Source: Candidatus Sphingobacterium stercoripullorum
GTDB lineage: Bacteria; Bacteroidota; Bacteroidia; Sphingobacteriales; Sphingobacteriaceae
Direction: 5' to 3'
Length of the DNA: 10,442 nucleotides
Assembly: GCA_019114715.1 (NCBI GenBank)
Contig: DXEZ01000289.1
Span: 1 to 10,442 of the forward strand
Below the pieces are notes generated by a model that was given only the letters and a program-made list of their open reading frames with translations, was not told the origin of the DNA and did no database searches. Below are positions 1-7,650 of this stretch, piece by piece (the first letter of the stretch is position 1; each line of letters starts with the position of its first letter). The translations under genes and the position numbers were made by a program.

Positions 1-903
1 CAAGTTTGCTTCGTAATTGTTTTGATCGAGGGAAATTATCTGTTCATAATACCTTTGGGCTTTTTCAGTGTTCTTTTGTTTTTGATTTGCAAAGCCTGCT
101 AAATACAGAAGGTCTATGTTCTCTGGCTCAAAGTTTAACGCCTTATCTATTCGGTTAATTAACGCTCCGTATATCTTATTTTTAGCGTATAAATCTACTA
201 ATTCAAATATCAATGCTTTGCTATCTGGGAACCTTTGGGAGCCTTCTTCCAATACGTTAATTTGTTCTTGTAGATTCTCACTTCTTTTATAGATTTCTGC
301 AAGTTGCTGGTAATGTTCTGGGCTAGCCCATTCGGCATTTAATATTTGTTTGTAATATTCAATAGACTCCTCGTATTTATCTGCTTGAAATGCCATCAGA
401 GCAAGGTTATTCAATACTTCTGAGTTGTTAGGCATTAGCTTATGAACCCGAGAAAATGAACTGTAGGCTTGGTCAAATTCATTTTCATTCAAAGCTTTAT
501 TTGCTTGATGGATTAGCGCCGCTTTAAGGTTTTGTTCTACATACCTTATCTCACTATCGTAGTAGTTGTTTTTTGCGTTGATAAGTTCCAAAGAGTGGTA
601 GGTTTCATCGATTGGATCTTTATCATATCCAACTGTTCTATTGGAGTCTATGTAAGCCAATGAGGAATATATTAGAGCCCTCATTATATTCACTCTGGTA
701 GAAGCCGAATCCCGTTTGGTTTTATAAGCTTTATCTATTTGTTTTTTGGCTTCTTGCAGGTTCTTCATATCACCTGACTGGGTATAACGCGCAAAACTAT
801 TACTACTTTCCTTATAAGCAGACTGTGCTACAGCGGTTTGCTGTAGCATCAGTATTGCTAATGTAATTAGTATGCTATATAAGTTGATTTTACTCCTCTT
901 CAT
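1..903 (-). CDS. Exported TPR-repeat protein, 3' end missing
   Basis: The frame is open from an ATG at 903-901 to the window edge, giving 301 codons without a stop; the C-terminus lies outside. Residues 1-26 form a classical signal peptide: a basic start (MKRSK), a hydrophobic core, and an AVA|Q cleavage site. The mature protein is therefore periplasmic or outer-membrane associated. From about residue 127 it consists of degenerate tetratricopeptide repeats, roughly at 127-160, 163-196, 198-230, 231-264 and 265-298, recognisable by A/L..N..F/Y..A...Y patterns and P-N/D-N turns. Residues 27-125 are helical, with no family I recognise. TPRs bind proteins, so a scaffold role is likely, but partner and pathway cannot be read from the sequence. 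The start lies inside gyrA, overlapping it by 14 bases including the stop codon, so translation probably couples to gyrA. A TPR gene after gyrA is, from memory, common in Flavobacteriia. Confidence 0.85.
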   Translation of the reverse strand, partial: MKRSKINLYSILITLAILMLQQTAVAQSAYKESSNSFARYTQSGDMKNLQEAKKQIDKAYKTKRDSASTRVNIMRALIYSSLAYIDSNRTVGYDKDPIDETYHSLELINAKNNYYDSEIRYVEQNLKAALIHQANKALNENEFDQAYSSFSRVHKLMPNNSEVLNNLALMAFQADKYEESIEYYKQILNAEWASPEHYQQLAEIYKRSENLQEQINVLEEGSQRFPDSKALIFELVDLYAKNKIYGALINRIDKALNFEPENIDLLYLAGFANQKQKNTEKAQRYYEQIISLDQNNYEANL

Positions 904-3466
904 TTTCATCTGTAGAATTGTCTTCTCCACTGGAATCGTTTTCAATATGATGATCTTCTCCATCTGTAAATTCTCCTTCAATAACCTCATCTTCCTCATC
1001 TTCTCTTTGTACTTTTGCGATTGAAGCGATTTCATCATTTTCTTTTAACGTGATTAATCTTACACCTTGTGTAGCCCTTCCCATGACTCTTAATGTTTCA
1101 ACTCCAATTCGTATAACGATTCCTGATTTATTGATAATCATTAAGTCATCGTTATCTGTCACGCCTTTAATAGCTACTAAAGAACCTGTTTTATCTGTAA
1201 TATTAAGGGTCTTAACGCCTTTTCCTCCTCTATTGGTCACGCGATAATCATCTAATGATGAGCGTTTACCGTATCCTTTTTCAGAAACAACTAGCACCGA
1301 TGTATCTTCATCATTTACACTAATCATGCCAATTACTTCATCAGCTTCGCTTCCTAAAGTAATTCCGCGAACTCCAGTTGCCGTTCTTCCCATTGGTCTA
1401 ACTTTGGATTCGTTGAAACGAATTGCTCTACCTGATCGTAGTCCCATGAGGATTTCGCTGGATCCATTGGTTAATGATGCCTCAAGCAATTGGTCTCCTT
1501 CAGCAATATTGATTGCATTAATACCGTTTGCTCTTGGGCGGGAGTAGGCTTCTAGGGAAGTCTTTTTGATGGTTCCCTTTTTCGTACACATGATAATGTA
1601 GTTGTTATCTAGATACTCCTGGTCTTTTAAGTTTTCAACCAAAATAAACGCCTTGACCTTATCGTCTTTTGGAATGTTTATTATGTTTTGAAGGGCTCTT
1701 CCTCGAGAAGTTCTACTTCCTTCTGGAATTTCAAAGGCCCGTAACCAATAACATTTCCCGGATTCTGTAAATAGAAGCATATAATTGTGGGTGCTCGCCG
1801 TAATAATATGCTCTGTAAAATCTTCATCTCTTGTATTGGTTCCAATGGCACCTTTACCACCACGACCTTGTCTTCTGTATTCAGTTAACGGTGTACGCTT
1901 AACGTAACTGTTGTGAGAGATCGTGATAACGACTTCTTCATCATCGATAAAGTCTTCCATAGTCATATCTTCTGCAGAATAGACTATTTGCGACCTTCTC
2001 TCATCACCGTACTTCTCTTTAACTTCTAAAAGCTCATCTATAATAATTTGCATTCTTAAACCTTCATCTGCTAAGATGCTTTTCAAGTAAGCTATAGTCT
2101 CCTGTAGCTCAGCAAACTCTTGTTTGATTTTATCTCTTTCAAGACCAGTAAGTCTTCTTAGAGTCATGTCTAAAATAGCTTTGGCCTGCTCTTCCGATAA
2201 ACCAAAACGCTCCATTAATCCTATTCTAGCATCTTCTGGTGTTGCAGAGCTGCGGATTAATTTAATGACTTCATCTAAGTGGTCTATAGCTATTAATAAA
2301 CCTTCGAGAATATGTGCCCGTTTTTCTGCCTCTGCTAATTCGTATTTAGTTCTTCTGATAACGACCTCGTGTCTGTGATCTACAAACACCTCAATCATAT
2401 CTTTAAGGTTTAGTAGTTCAGGCCTACCTTTAACAAGTGCAATATTGTTAACTGAGAATGAGCTTTGTAAGGCCGTGTATTTATAGAGATTGTTTAATAC
2501 TACATTTGCATTTGCATCTCTTCTGATTTCATATACGATTCTGAAACCGTCTCTATCGGACTCATCACGAATGGTACTGATCCCTTCGATCTTTTTCTCG
2601 TTAACTAGTTCGGCAGTTCGCTCAATCATTTGAGCTTTGTTGACCAAGTAAGGGATTTCTGTCACGATAATGCTCTCTCTACCGTTTCTATCGGTTTCGA
2701 TTTCTGCTTTCCCGCGCATTACTATTCTTCCTCTACCAGTTTCAAAGGCATCTTTAACACCGTTGTAACCGTAAATAATACCTCCAGTAGGGAAGTCGGG
2801 AGCCTTTATATATTGCATTAAACCCGCAATATCGATATCTCTATCCTGAATGTAGGCAATCATTCCATCTACCACCTCAGAAAGGTTGTGTGGGGCCATA
2901 TTAGTTGCCATACCTACGGCGATACCAGAAGCACCATTCACCAGTAGATGAGGGATTCTAGTAGGTAATACAGTAGGTTCCTTTAGTGAGTCATCAAAGT
3001 TAAGTTGATAATCTACTGTGTCTTTATTGATATCAATTAGTGTCTCTTCAGCTATCTTCTTTAATCTAGCTTCAGTATAACGCATAGCTGCTGGTGGATC
3101 ACCATCTACGGAGCCGTAGTTACCTTGCCCGTCTACTAAAGGGTATCGTAAAGACCAATCTTGAGCCATACGTACCATTGTGTCGTAGACTGAGAGGTCA
3201 CCGTGTGGGTGATATTTACCAAGTACATCCCCAACAATACGTGCTGATTTTTTATATGGTTTCCCACTAGTTACTCCCAGGTCAAGCATACCGTATAGTA
3301 CTCTTCTATGAACTGGTTTTAGACCGTCTCTTGCATCGGGTAATGCACGAGATACAATAACTGACATCGAATAATCGATGTAAGCAGATTTCATATGGTC
3401 TTCAATATTAATGGGAATAATCCTGTCGTTTGCAGGAACCAGGTTGTTTTCTGTTTCGTCAGACAT
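890..3466 (-). CDS. gyrA: DNA gyrase subunit A
   Basis: This is the breakage-reunion subunit of the cytoplasmic A2B2 type II topoisomerase that introduces negative supercoils using ATP hydrolysed by GyrB. The 858 residues match the family length. The N-terminal winged-helix/tower region starts near residue 30 (YIDYSMSVIVSRALPDARDG). The catalytic tyrosine is Y130 in AAMRYTEARL. The quinolone-resistance region is at about 75-114 (GKYHPHGDLSVYD). A coiled-coil region lies around 370-490, and the C-terminal beta-pinwheel begins with the GyrA box QGRGGKG at 533-539. That box distinguishes GyrA from ParC. A second RGGKG occurs at 746-750 in a later blade. The last ~38 residues are strongly acidic, as in many GyrA tails. 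Oddity: residue 91, equivalent to E. coli Ser83, is Leu (codon CTC at 3196-3194); the Asp87 equivalent, D95, is intact. It stands after a 464-base spacer, so it probably has its own promoter. Confidence 0.98.
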   Translation of the reverse strand: MSDETENNLVPANDRIIPINIEDHMKSAYIDYSMSVIVSRALPDARDGLKPVHRRVLYGMLDLGVTSGKPYKKSARIVGDVLGKYHPHGDLSVYDTMVRMAQDWSLRYPLVDGQGNYGSVDGDPPAAMRYTEARLKKIAEETLIDINKDTVDYQLNFDDSLKEPTVLPTRIPHLLVNGASGIAVGMATNMAPHNLSEVVDGMIAYIQDRDIDIAGLMQYIKAPDFPTGGIIYGYNGVKDAFETGRGRIVMRGKAEIETDRNGRESIIVTEIPYLVNKAQMIERTAELVNEKKIEGISTIRDESDRDGFRIVYEIRRDANANVVLNNLYKYTALQSSFSVNNIALVKGRPELLNLKDMIEVFVDHRHEVVIRRTKYELAEAEKRAHILEGLLIAIDHLDEVIKLIRSSATPEDARIGLMERFGLSEEQAKAILDMTLRRLTGLERDKIKQEFAELQETIAYLKSILADEGLRMQIIIDELLEVKEKYGDERRSQIVYSAEDMTMEDFIDDEEVVITISHNSYVKRTPLTEYRRQGRGGKGAIGTNTRDEDFTEHIITASTHNYMLLFTESGKCYWLRAFEIPEGSRTSRGRALQNIINIPKDDKVKAFILVENLKDQEYLDNNYIIMCTKKGTIKKTSLEAYSRPRANGINAINIAEGDQLLEASLTNGSSEILMGLRSGRAIRFNESKVRPMGRTATGVRGITLGSEADEVIGMISVNDEDTSVLVVSEKGYGKRSSLDDYRVTNRGGKGVKTLNITDKTGSLVAIKGVTDNDDLMIINKSGIVIRIGVETLRVMGRATQGVRLITLKENDEIASIAKVQREDEEDEVIEGEFTDGEDHHIENDSSGEDNSTDENEEE

Positions 3467-3734
3467 CTGTATGAATTACTTTTATCTAAATTCTAATATT
3501 ATCTCTACTATTTAACTTCGTGTTTGAGGTTTTCTATGTCTGTTTAAATGCATAGCCTCGCATGCGAAGTTACGATTTTTTTACCACATTTGACAGTAGT
3601 TTTGGTACTTATGGACTGCTTATCAATTAATATAAAGTGTGTTCGGTGTAGATTACTAAGAGCTCAATTAATTTTCATCTCTTTTACTCTGATCTATTGT
3701 GTCTGGGTATCTTCACCAATGGCGCGAATAACGA

Positions 3735-3755
3735 TTTACAATGTTTCTTTGTAAA
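3735..3755. repeat. Short inverted repeat in gyrA upstream region
   Basis: Arms tttacaa (3735-3741) and ttgtaaa (3749-3755) are perfectly complementary with a 7-base spacer. The A+T-rich stem makes a weak hairpin, so an operator-like site is as plausible as RNA structure. It lies about 270 bases upstream of the gyrA start. No known regulator motif was recognised, and chance is possible in such AT-rich DNA. Confidence 0.25.
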
Positions 3756-3886
3756 CTGATACTCGGAATTAATTTATTTCATTTATAAGTCCACTTTCTA
3801 TCTGCTAGCGTCAGTTCCTGATTATTTGCCTAAAATATAGGATTTGCTCTCAAGTTTAGAAAGAGTCGTTTTAAAATACTTTACCC

Positions 3887-3915
3887 CGTTCCTATTTTCA
3901 TTTTGCAATAGGACG
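3887..3915 (-). terminator. Possible terminator hairpin after purC-like gene
   Basis: Starting 15 bases past the purC-like stop, the minus-strand transcript can form a perfect 7-bp stem (arms 3907-3913 and 3890-3896) with a 10-base loop. It extends by two G/C pairs if one base at 3889 is bulged. A clean U-run does not follow; only a TATTTT occurs about a dozen bases later. It could be an imperfect intrinsic terminator or a 3'-end stabilising hairpin. Confidence 0.3.
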
Positions 3916-3930
3916 TTGTGGAAGCATTAA

Positions 3931-4614
3931 TTAATTGTCGAAAAACAGCTTTTCTAATTTTAGGGGCTCGATATATTCTTCATTCTGATACACTCTCATA
4001 TTACCTGCTGAAAGCTCATCAATCAACATCAAACTACCTTCTGAATCGTAACCGAACTCTAGTTTTATGTCGTATAAAGCTAAGTTTTTTTCTTCCAAAG
4101 AGTTCTTAATGTGTCCTGCAATGGTTTTGGTTAAAGCTTCTAACTCTTCATACTGTGCGGAGTTTAATATTAATAGGTTTTCTAAAGTGGCTTTAGATAT
4201 TACAGGATCTCCTTTGTCGTCGTCCTTTAATGTTATTTCTACCAAAGCGTCAAGATCTTGAGCTAAAGTACAGTAGGTCTGGTATCTTTTATAAAAACTT
4301 CCTACAGCCTTGTATCTGCATATTACTTCGAGGCCTTTACCTATAGGATTCGCTTTTTTGACTTCCATTTGGGCTTTCTCTACGTTGGAAGATATGTAAT
4401 GGGTTGCTATTCCTTTTTCAGTTAACATTTTAAAAAAGTAAGCGGACAGTCTTAGTCCTGACTTCCCAATTCCGTCTATTGTTAACCCAACACTATTTGC
4501 TCCTGGGTCAAACACACCATCTTTACCTGTTACATCATCCTTAAATTGTAAGAGAACTTTGTTGGAGCCTAATTGATAAACATCTTTTGTTTTCCCTGAA
4601 TAAATTAATTCCAT
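3931..4614 (-). CDS. purC: SAICAR synthetase, short PurC variant
   Basis: The family catalyses ATP-dependent joining of CAIR and aspartate to give SAICAR in cytosolic de novo purine synthesis. The 227 residues carry the fold's landmarks: the ATP-site strand YSGKTKDVY (5-13), KDDVTGKDG (25-33), EVICRYKAVGSFYKRY (96-111, matching the E. coli R-x-AAGS-x-x-KR stretch), DP (136-137), and D-x-KLEFG (182-188). It departs from E. coli-type PurC in the aspartate/CAIR motif: the usual DE-x-SPD-x-x-R is here DELSAGNMR (199-207), and the C-terminal tail is shorter. It also has a distinctive GVFDPGANSVG (33-43). I recall a similar short variant from Clostridia and other Bacteroidota, generally annotated purC. 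It starts 33 bases after the preceding gene and is probably last in that operon. Family assignment is firm; the exact substrate is less so. Confidence 0.82.
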   Translation of the reverse strand: MELIYSGKTKDVYQLGSNKVLLQFKDDVTGKDGVFDPGANSVGLTIDGIGKSGLRLSAYFFKMLTEKGIATHYISSNVEKAQMEVKKANPIGKGLEVICRYKAVGSFYKRYQTYCTLAQDLDALVEITLKDDDKGDPVISKATLENLLILNSAQYEELEALTKTIAGHIKNSLEEKNLALYDIKLEFGYDSEGSLMLIDELSAGNMRVYQNEEYIEPLKLEKLFFDN

Positions 4615-4647
4615 ATGTCTATTGCTATTTGTCTGTTTTGCAAAATG

Positions 4648-5337
4648 TTAATTATCGTTTTTGAATTTTTGATATGAATCTAATATATACACTCTTAAAT
4701 CCTCGTCTGAGGCATTTTCTATATCTTCAATATTTGGTCTATAACGCTCCATAAATAATGCCAAATCACTTTTATTTAATGGTAAAAGTGATAAAATGAG
4801 TTTATCATTAAAACGTCTATCAATTATTCTAGAGTTCTGTTCAACCTCTAAAATTGCAAGGTTTTTTCTTGCGTTTTTTGCATCTTTTCCAAAGATCCTA
4901 GAAGGGGAGAATCTTACCCCTCCTTGATTTACACTCGCATCAGCGAACTTTCCTTCTCGCTTTGCCTTAGCTATTTCTGCGCTCAACCTGCTGTCTGTTA
5001 GCCTGCTGACAATAACCTCGTCGAGTTGAATGGTGGCGTCGTCTTTTAACATATAAACTCTATAGACCCCATCAAAATGATATATGAAAACGGTGTCAGT
5101 TTGGTAGCCTATTGATTTTATTTCTAATAGGTCGTTCATACTTGCACTGATAGTGAATTTCCCATCTTTATCTGATTCTGTCTTTTTTGCGCTCGATAAA
5201 TTAGTGATTTCTGCTCCACTTAACCTTTCCTCACTCTCGATGCTATGTACAATTCCGCGTATGCTTTCTTGGGAATGAGCGTATAAGTTGCATGAAATAA
5301 TAATGGATAACGTTAATATAATGTGTATTAGTTTCAT
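4648..5337 (-). CDS. Exported carboxypeptidase-regulatory-like domain protein
   Basis: This is a 229-residue exported protein. Residues 1-20 are a hydrophobic export signal. Both cleavage after NLYA and lipidation at C16 (lipobox IISC) are compatible, so it is either periplasmic or a lipoprotein. Residues ~26-85 form a beta-sandwich of the carboxypeptidase-regulatory-like type seen across Bacteroidota surface proteins (IRGIV...LSGAEI...T-SDKDGKFTI...L-IKSIGYQTDTV). The following LDEVIVS (105-111) resembles the linker before TonB-dependent plug domains, but no plug or barrel follows. Residues ~113-229 are a charged, mostly helical tail of unknown function. The start lies 6 bases after the stop of the M1 peptidase gene, so the two are surely co-transcribed. 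The pairing suggests an accessory or partner of that peptidase, or a joint envelope role; this is inference. No enzymatic motif is visible. Confidence 0.8.
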   Translation of the reverse strand: MKLIHIILTLSIIISCNLYAHSQESIRGIVHSIESEERLSGAEITNLSSAKKTESDKDGKFTISASMNDLLEIKSIGYQTDTVFIYHFDGVYRVYMLKDDATIQLDEVIVSRLTDSRLSAEIAKAKREGKFADASVNQGGVRFSPSRIFGKDAKNARKNLAILEVEQNSRIIDRRFNDKLILSLLPLNKSDLALFMERYRPNIEDIENASDEDLRVYILDSYQKFKNDN

Positions 5338-5343
5338 GTTTCG

Positions 5344-7293
5344 TTACTTTGAGGTCCAAACGTTGTTCTCTGGATTTATGTCAGGATATTTTCGATCTGG
5401 ATCTATTATTACTTTTTCTAATTTTTCTTGAGTAGGAATTTTAACCGTCCACTTGTTGGTGTTTTGCCAAATGTCTACAGGCAGCTTGATTCGGTGTTTT
5501 TCTCCACTCTCTGTAGTTGCTTCTATAACAACTGGCATAGGCAATTGTTCTAAATTTGAAATCGTTACTAATGCACCATTGTTGGGGGAGGCCAGGATGT
5601 ATTCGACTTTTTCAATGGCTTGGTCTAATAACCAATTGTTTAGAAACCACCCTCTCCAAAACCAAGCTAAATCAACTCCAGTTTCATTTTCTATGCATCT
5701 GAAAAAATCATCTGGTGTTGGATGCTTGTAGGCCCAATTCTTAATATATGTTCTAAAAGCCTTGTCAAAGCTTTCTTTACCGATTATTTCTTCTCTTAGA
5801 AGTTCTAGGCCATATTGCGGTTTGTAATAAACTAATAAACCAATATTTCTTTCTTTAATCCCCTGTGGAGTACTCATAACGGGCTCTAGGCTTTTAGATG
5901 AAAATGCTTTAGCAATTGCATTCCTTGCACCTATATTAGAATGATACTCTCCTTTATTGAATTGCTTGGTAGATAGAGTGTTCATAAACATATTGAGGCC
6001 TTCATCCATCCATCCGTGCAACCTTTCATTACTACCTACAATCATAGGGAACCAGTTGTGACCAAACTCATGATCTGTAACATCCCATAGGTCAGCTCCT
6101 TTGGCATCAAAACTGCAAAAAGAAATGGCAGGGTATTCCATTCCTGCTACATTACTCGCTACATTTACAGCTATAGGATAAGGGTATTCAAACCATTTTG
6201 CAGAATAATGTTCAATAGCTGCTTTTGTATATTCGGTAGATCTTTCCCAGCCGTTATTTCCTATACTTTCTTTTGGATAAGCAGACATAGCTAATATGGA
6301 TTTATTGCTACCTATAGAAATTTTAGCAGCATCGATTATAAATGCTGCTGAGGATGCCCAAGCAATATCTCTCGCATTTTTAAGTTCAAACTTCCAAGTT
6401 TTTTGCTGCTTGCTTTTGGACGATAGATTCGCAATTTCATTGACCTCTTTTTCATCGCGGATAATTACCGTTTTTGAACTGTTTCGGGCTTGATCTAAGC
6501 GTCTAAGTTGCTCATCGGACCAAACTTCTTCTGGATTAAGTAGCTCAGCTCCCATAACCACAATGTGATCAGAAGGGACAGTTACTTCGACCTGGTAATC
6601 TCCATACTCCAGATAAAATTCACCTGGACCCGTATAGGGCGTGGTATTCCATCCTAAGATGTCATCATAAACACTTACGCGTGGGTACCATTGTGCAATG
6701 GCGTAGATGTTCCCGTTTTCTGTAGCCTGAATACCGGTTCGATCGGCTCCATATTGGGGTATTATATAAGAGTAGGAAATACCAATTGTTATTTCACCGC
6801 CTTCAGGTGCTAAAGAATTTGGTAAATCAATACGCATTCTAGTATCATTGATCGTATATCTCTCACTTGTTTTAGCATCTAATTTAATCTCCGTGAATTC
6901 AAACCCTCCATCAAATTCAGAGGCTGCATCTCCATATCTACTAGCTGATTGTGGTGTTGTTTTTTGTCCGATTGAATTCTTTTGAAATAAATTTTGATCC
7001 AGTTGTAACCAGATGTAATCTAAAGTATCAGGACTGTTATTTACATACCTTAACGATAGATTAGCTGTAATTTTATTGTGCTCAGGGTCTAAAGAAGCCT
7101 TGATTGTATAGTGCGCTTCATTCTGCCAATATTTTGGTCCTGGTTTACCACTTGCAGATCGGTAAGAAGTTGCCGTTGTGGAATAAAAGTTGGGAGCAAA
7201 TGCTTGGGTATAATCGTAGGAGCTTTGGGTTTGTTGTGCGAAAGAAATTCCGAGGAAGAATAGAGCGAAAATGCAAAAATATAGTTTTTTCAT
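5344..7293 (-). CDS. Secreted M1-family zinc metallopeptidase
   Basis: A 649-residue exported peptidase related to aminopeptidase N and leukotriene A4 hydrolase. The signal peptide is residues 1-19 (SFA|QQ), so it acts in the periplasm or outside the cell. The N-terminal beta domain (~55-300) precedes the gluzincin domain, with zinc site HEFGH (H408, E409 general base, H412) and third ligand E431, exactly the M1 spacing HExxH-x18-E. The exopeptidase GAMEN loop appears as the variant GMEYP (384-388), and Y489 in YYK is the likely transition-state tyrosine. A beta C-terminal domain (~560-649) follows; I see no type IX secretion sorting domain. The family removes N-terminal residues from peptides; with Asn of GAMEN replaced by Tyr, specificity here is uncertain. 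Its gene begins 9 bases after the Spx/ArsC-like gene and ends 6 bases before the regulatory-like domain gene, forming a tight operon. Confidence 0.93.
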   Translation of the reverse strand: MKKLYFCIFALFFLGISFAQQTQSSYDYTQAFAPNFYSTTATSYRSASGKPGPKYWQNEAHYTIKASLDPEHNKITANLSLRYVNNSPDTLDYIWLQLDQNLFQKNSIGQKTTPQSASRYGDAASEFDGGFEFTEIKLDAKTSERYTINDTRMRIDLPNSLAPEGGEITIGISYSYIIPQYGADRTGIQATENGNIYAIAQWYPRVSVYDDILGWNTTPYTGPGEFYLEYGDYQVEVTVPSDHIVVMGAELLNPEEVWSDEQLRRLDQARNSSKTVIIRDEKEVNEIANLSSKSKQQKTWKFELKNARDIAWASSAAFIIDAAKISIGSNKSILAMSAYPKESIGNNGWERSTEYTKAAIEHYSAKWFEYPYPIAVNVASNVAGMEYPAISFCSFDAKGADLWDVTDHEFGHNWFPMIVGSNERLHGWMDEGLNMFMNTLSTKQFNKGEYHSNIGARNAIAKAFSSKSLEPVMSTPQGIKERNIGLLVYYKPQYGLELLREEIIGKESFDKAFRTYIKNWAYKHPTPDDFFRCIENETGVDLAWFWRGWFLNNWLLDQAIEKVEYILASPNNGALVTISNLEQLPMPVVIEATTESGEKHRIKLPVDIWQNTNKWTVKIPTQEKLEKVIIDPDRKYPDINPENNVWTSK

Positions 7294-7302
7294 GACTGGG
7301 GG

Positions 7303-7650
7303 TTATAAGAACAATGTAGCTAATTGTTCTTCGTTAAATCCAACAACAATTCCGTCTTTGTGCGATATAACTGGCCGCTTAATTAGGCTGTTGTTCGCGA
7401 GCATGGCCTCTATTGCGCTTTGGGCGTCTATAACCTTATCTTTCTCTTCTTGACTCATTTTTCTCCAGGTCATACCTCTTTTATTTACAAACTCTTGCCA
7501 ATCGGTTTGACTGTGCCAATTTGAAATTAAGTCCTCGGTAGCTGGCTCTTTTTTATAATCGTGGAAGGTATAAGAAATGTTGTTCTCATCGAACCAATTC
7601 AGTGTTTTTTTTATTGTTCCACAATTTTTAATGCCGTAAATATGTACCAT
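7303..7650 (-). CDS. Spx/ArsC-family thioredoxin-fold protein (YffB-like)
   Basis: A 115-residue cytosolic protein, typical length for the ArsC/Spx/YffB family. It begins with a thioredoxin-like strand and active-site loop, YGIKNCGTIKK (5-15), holding a single cysteine, C10. The YffB-type NKRGMTWRKM (56-65) and LIKRPV (89-94, the conserved Arg-Pro of the family) follow. Spx proteins have a CxxC redox switch, whereas here the position three after C10 is Ile, so it is not a classical Spx. The residue after C10 is Gly, where YffB proteins usually have Asp. Arsenate reductases of this family share the fold, but there are no ars neighbours, so a role in arsenic resistance is not supported. It is the first gene of the minus-strand operon leading into the M1 peptidase. 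The function of most YffB-like proteins is unknown, although glutathione-dependent thiol reduction has been proposed. Confidence 0.87.
   Translation of the reverse strand: MVHIYGIKNCGTIKKTLNWFDENNISYTFHDYKKEPATEDLISNWHSQTDWQEFVNKRGMTWRKMSQEEKDKVIDAQSAIEAMLANNSLIKRPVISHKDGIVVGFNEEQLATLFL

Larger units (their letters stand above)
3467..3930. other. Non-coding spacer between purC and gyrA
   Basis: These 464 bases lie downstream of the purC-like gene and upstream of gyrA, and should hold the gyrA promoter and the end of the upstream transcript. I found no convincing gene on either strand: a 68-codon plus-strand frame at 3548-3754 has no recognisable protein features. The minus strand contains no TTTG anywhere in the spacer, so a perfect Bacteroidota TAnnTTTG -7 box for gyrA is absent. 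Visible structure comprises a 10-base palindrome tcgcatgcga at 3558-3567 (about 100 bases upstream of the gyrA start), a 7-bp inverted repeat at 3735-3755, and a 7-bp inverted repeat at 3890-3913. No tRNA or riboswitch was recognised. Confidence 0.7.

Noticed and set aside
1050..2821. Several plus-strand open frames of 60-84 codons opposite gyrA
   Set aside because: They are antisense shadows of strongly conserved gyrA codons and show no protein features of their own.
890..3466. Alternative call parC (topoisomerase IV subunit A)
   Set aside because: A canonical GyrA box (QGRGGKG, 533-539) and a full beta-pinwheel C-terminal domain are present, which point to gyrase.
3548..3754. 68-codon plus-strand open frame in the gyrA upstream spacer
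   Set aside because: Hydrophobic, Cys-containing translation with no motif, no promoter-like box placed before it and no neighbour in the same direction; the length is expected by chance.
7303..7650. Arsenate reductase function
   Set aside because: The fold family is shared, but the loop and GMTWRKM motif look YffB-like and no arsenic-resistance genes are nearby.
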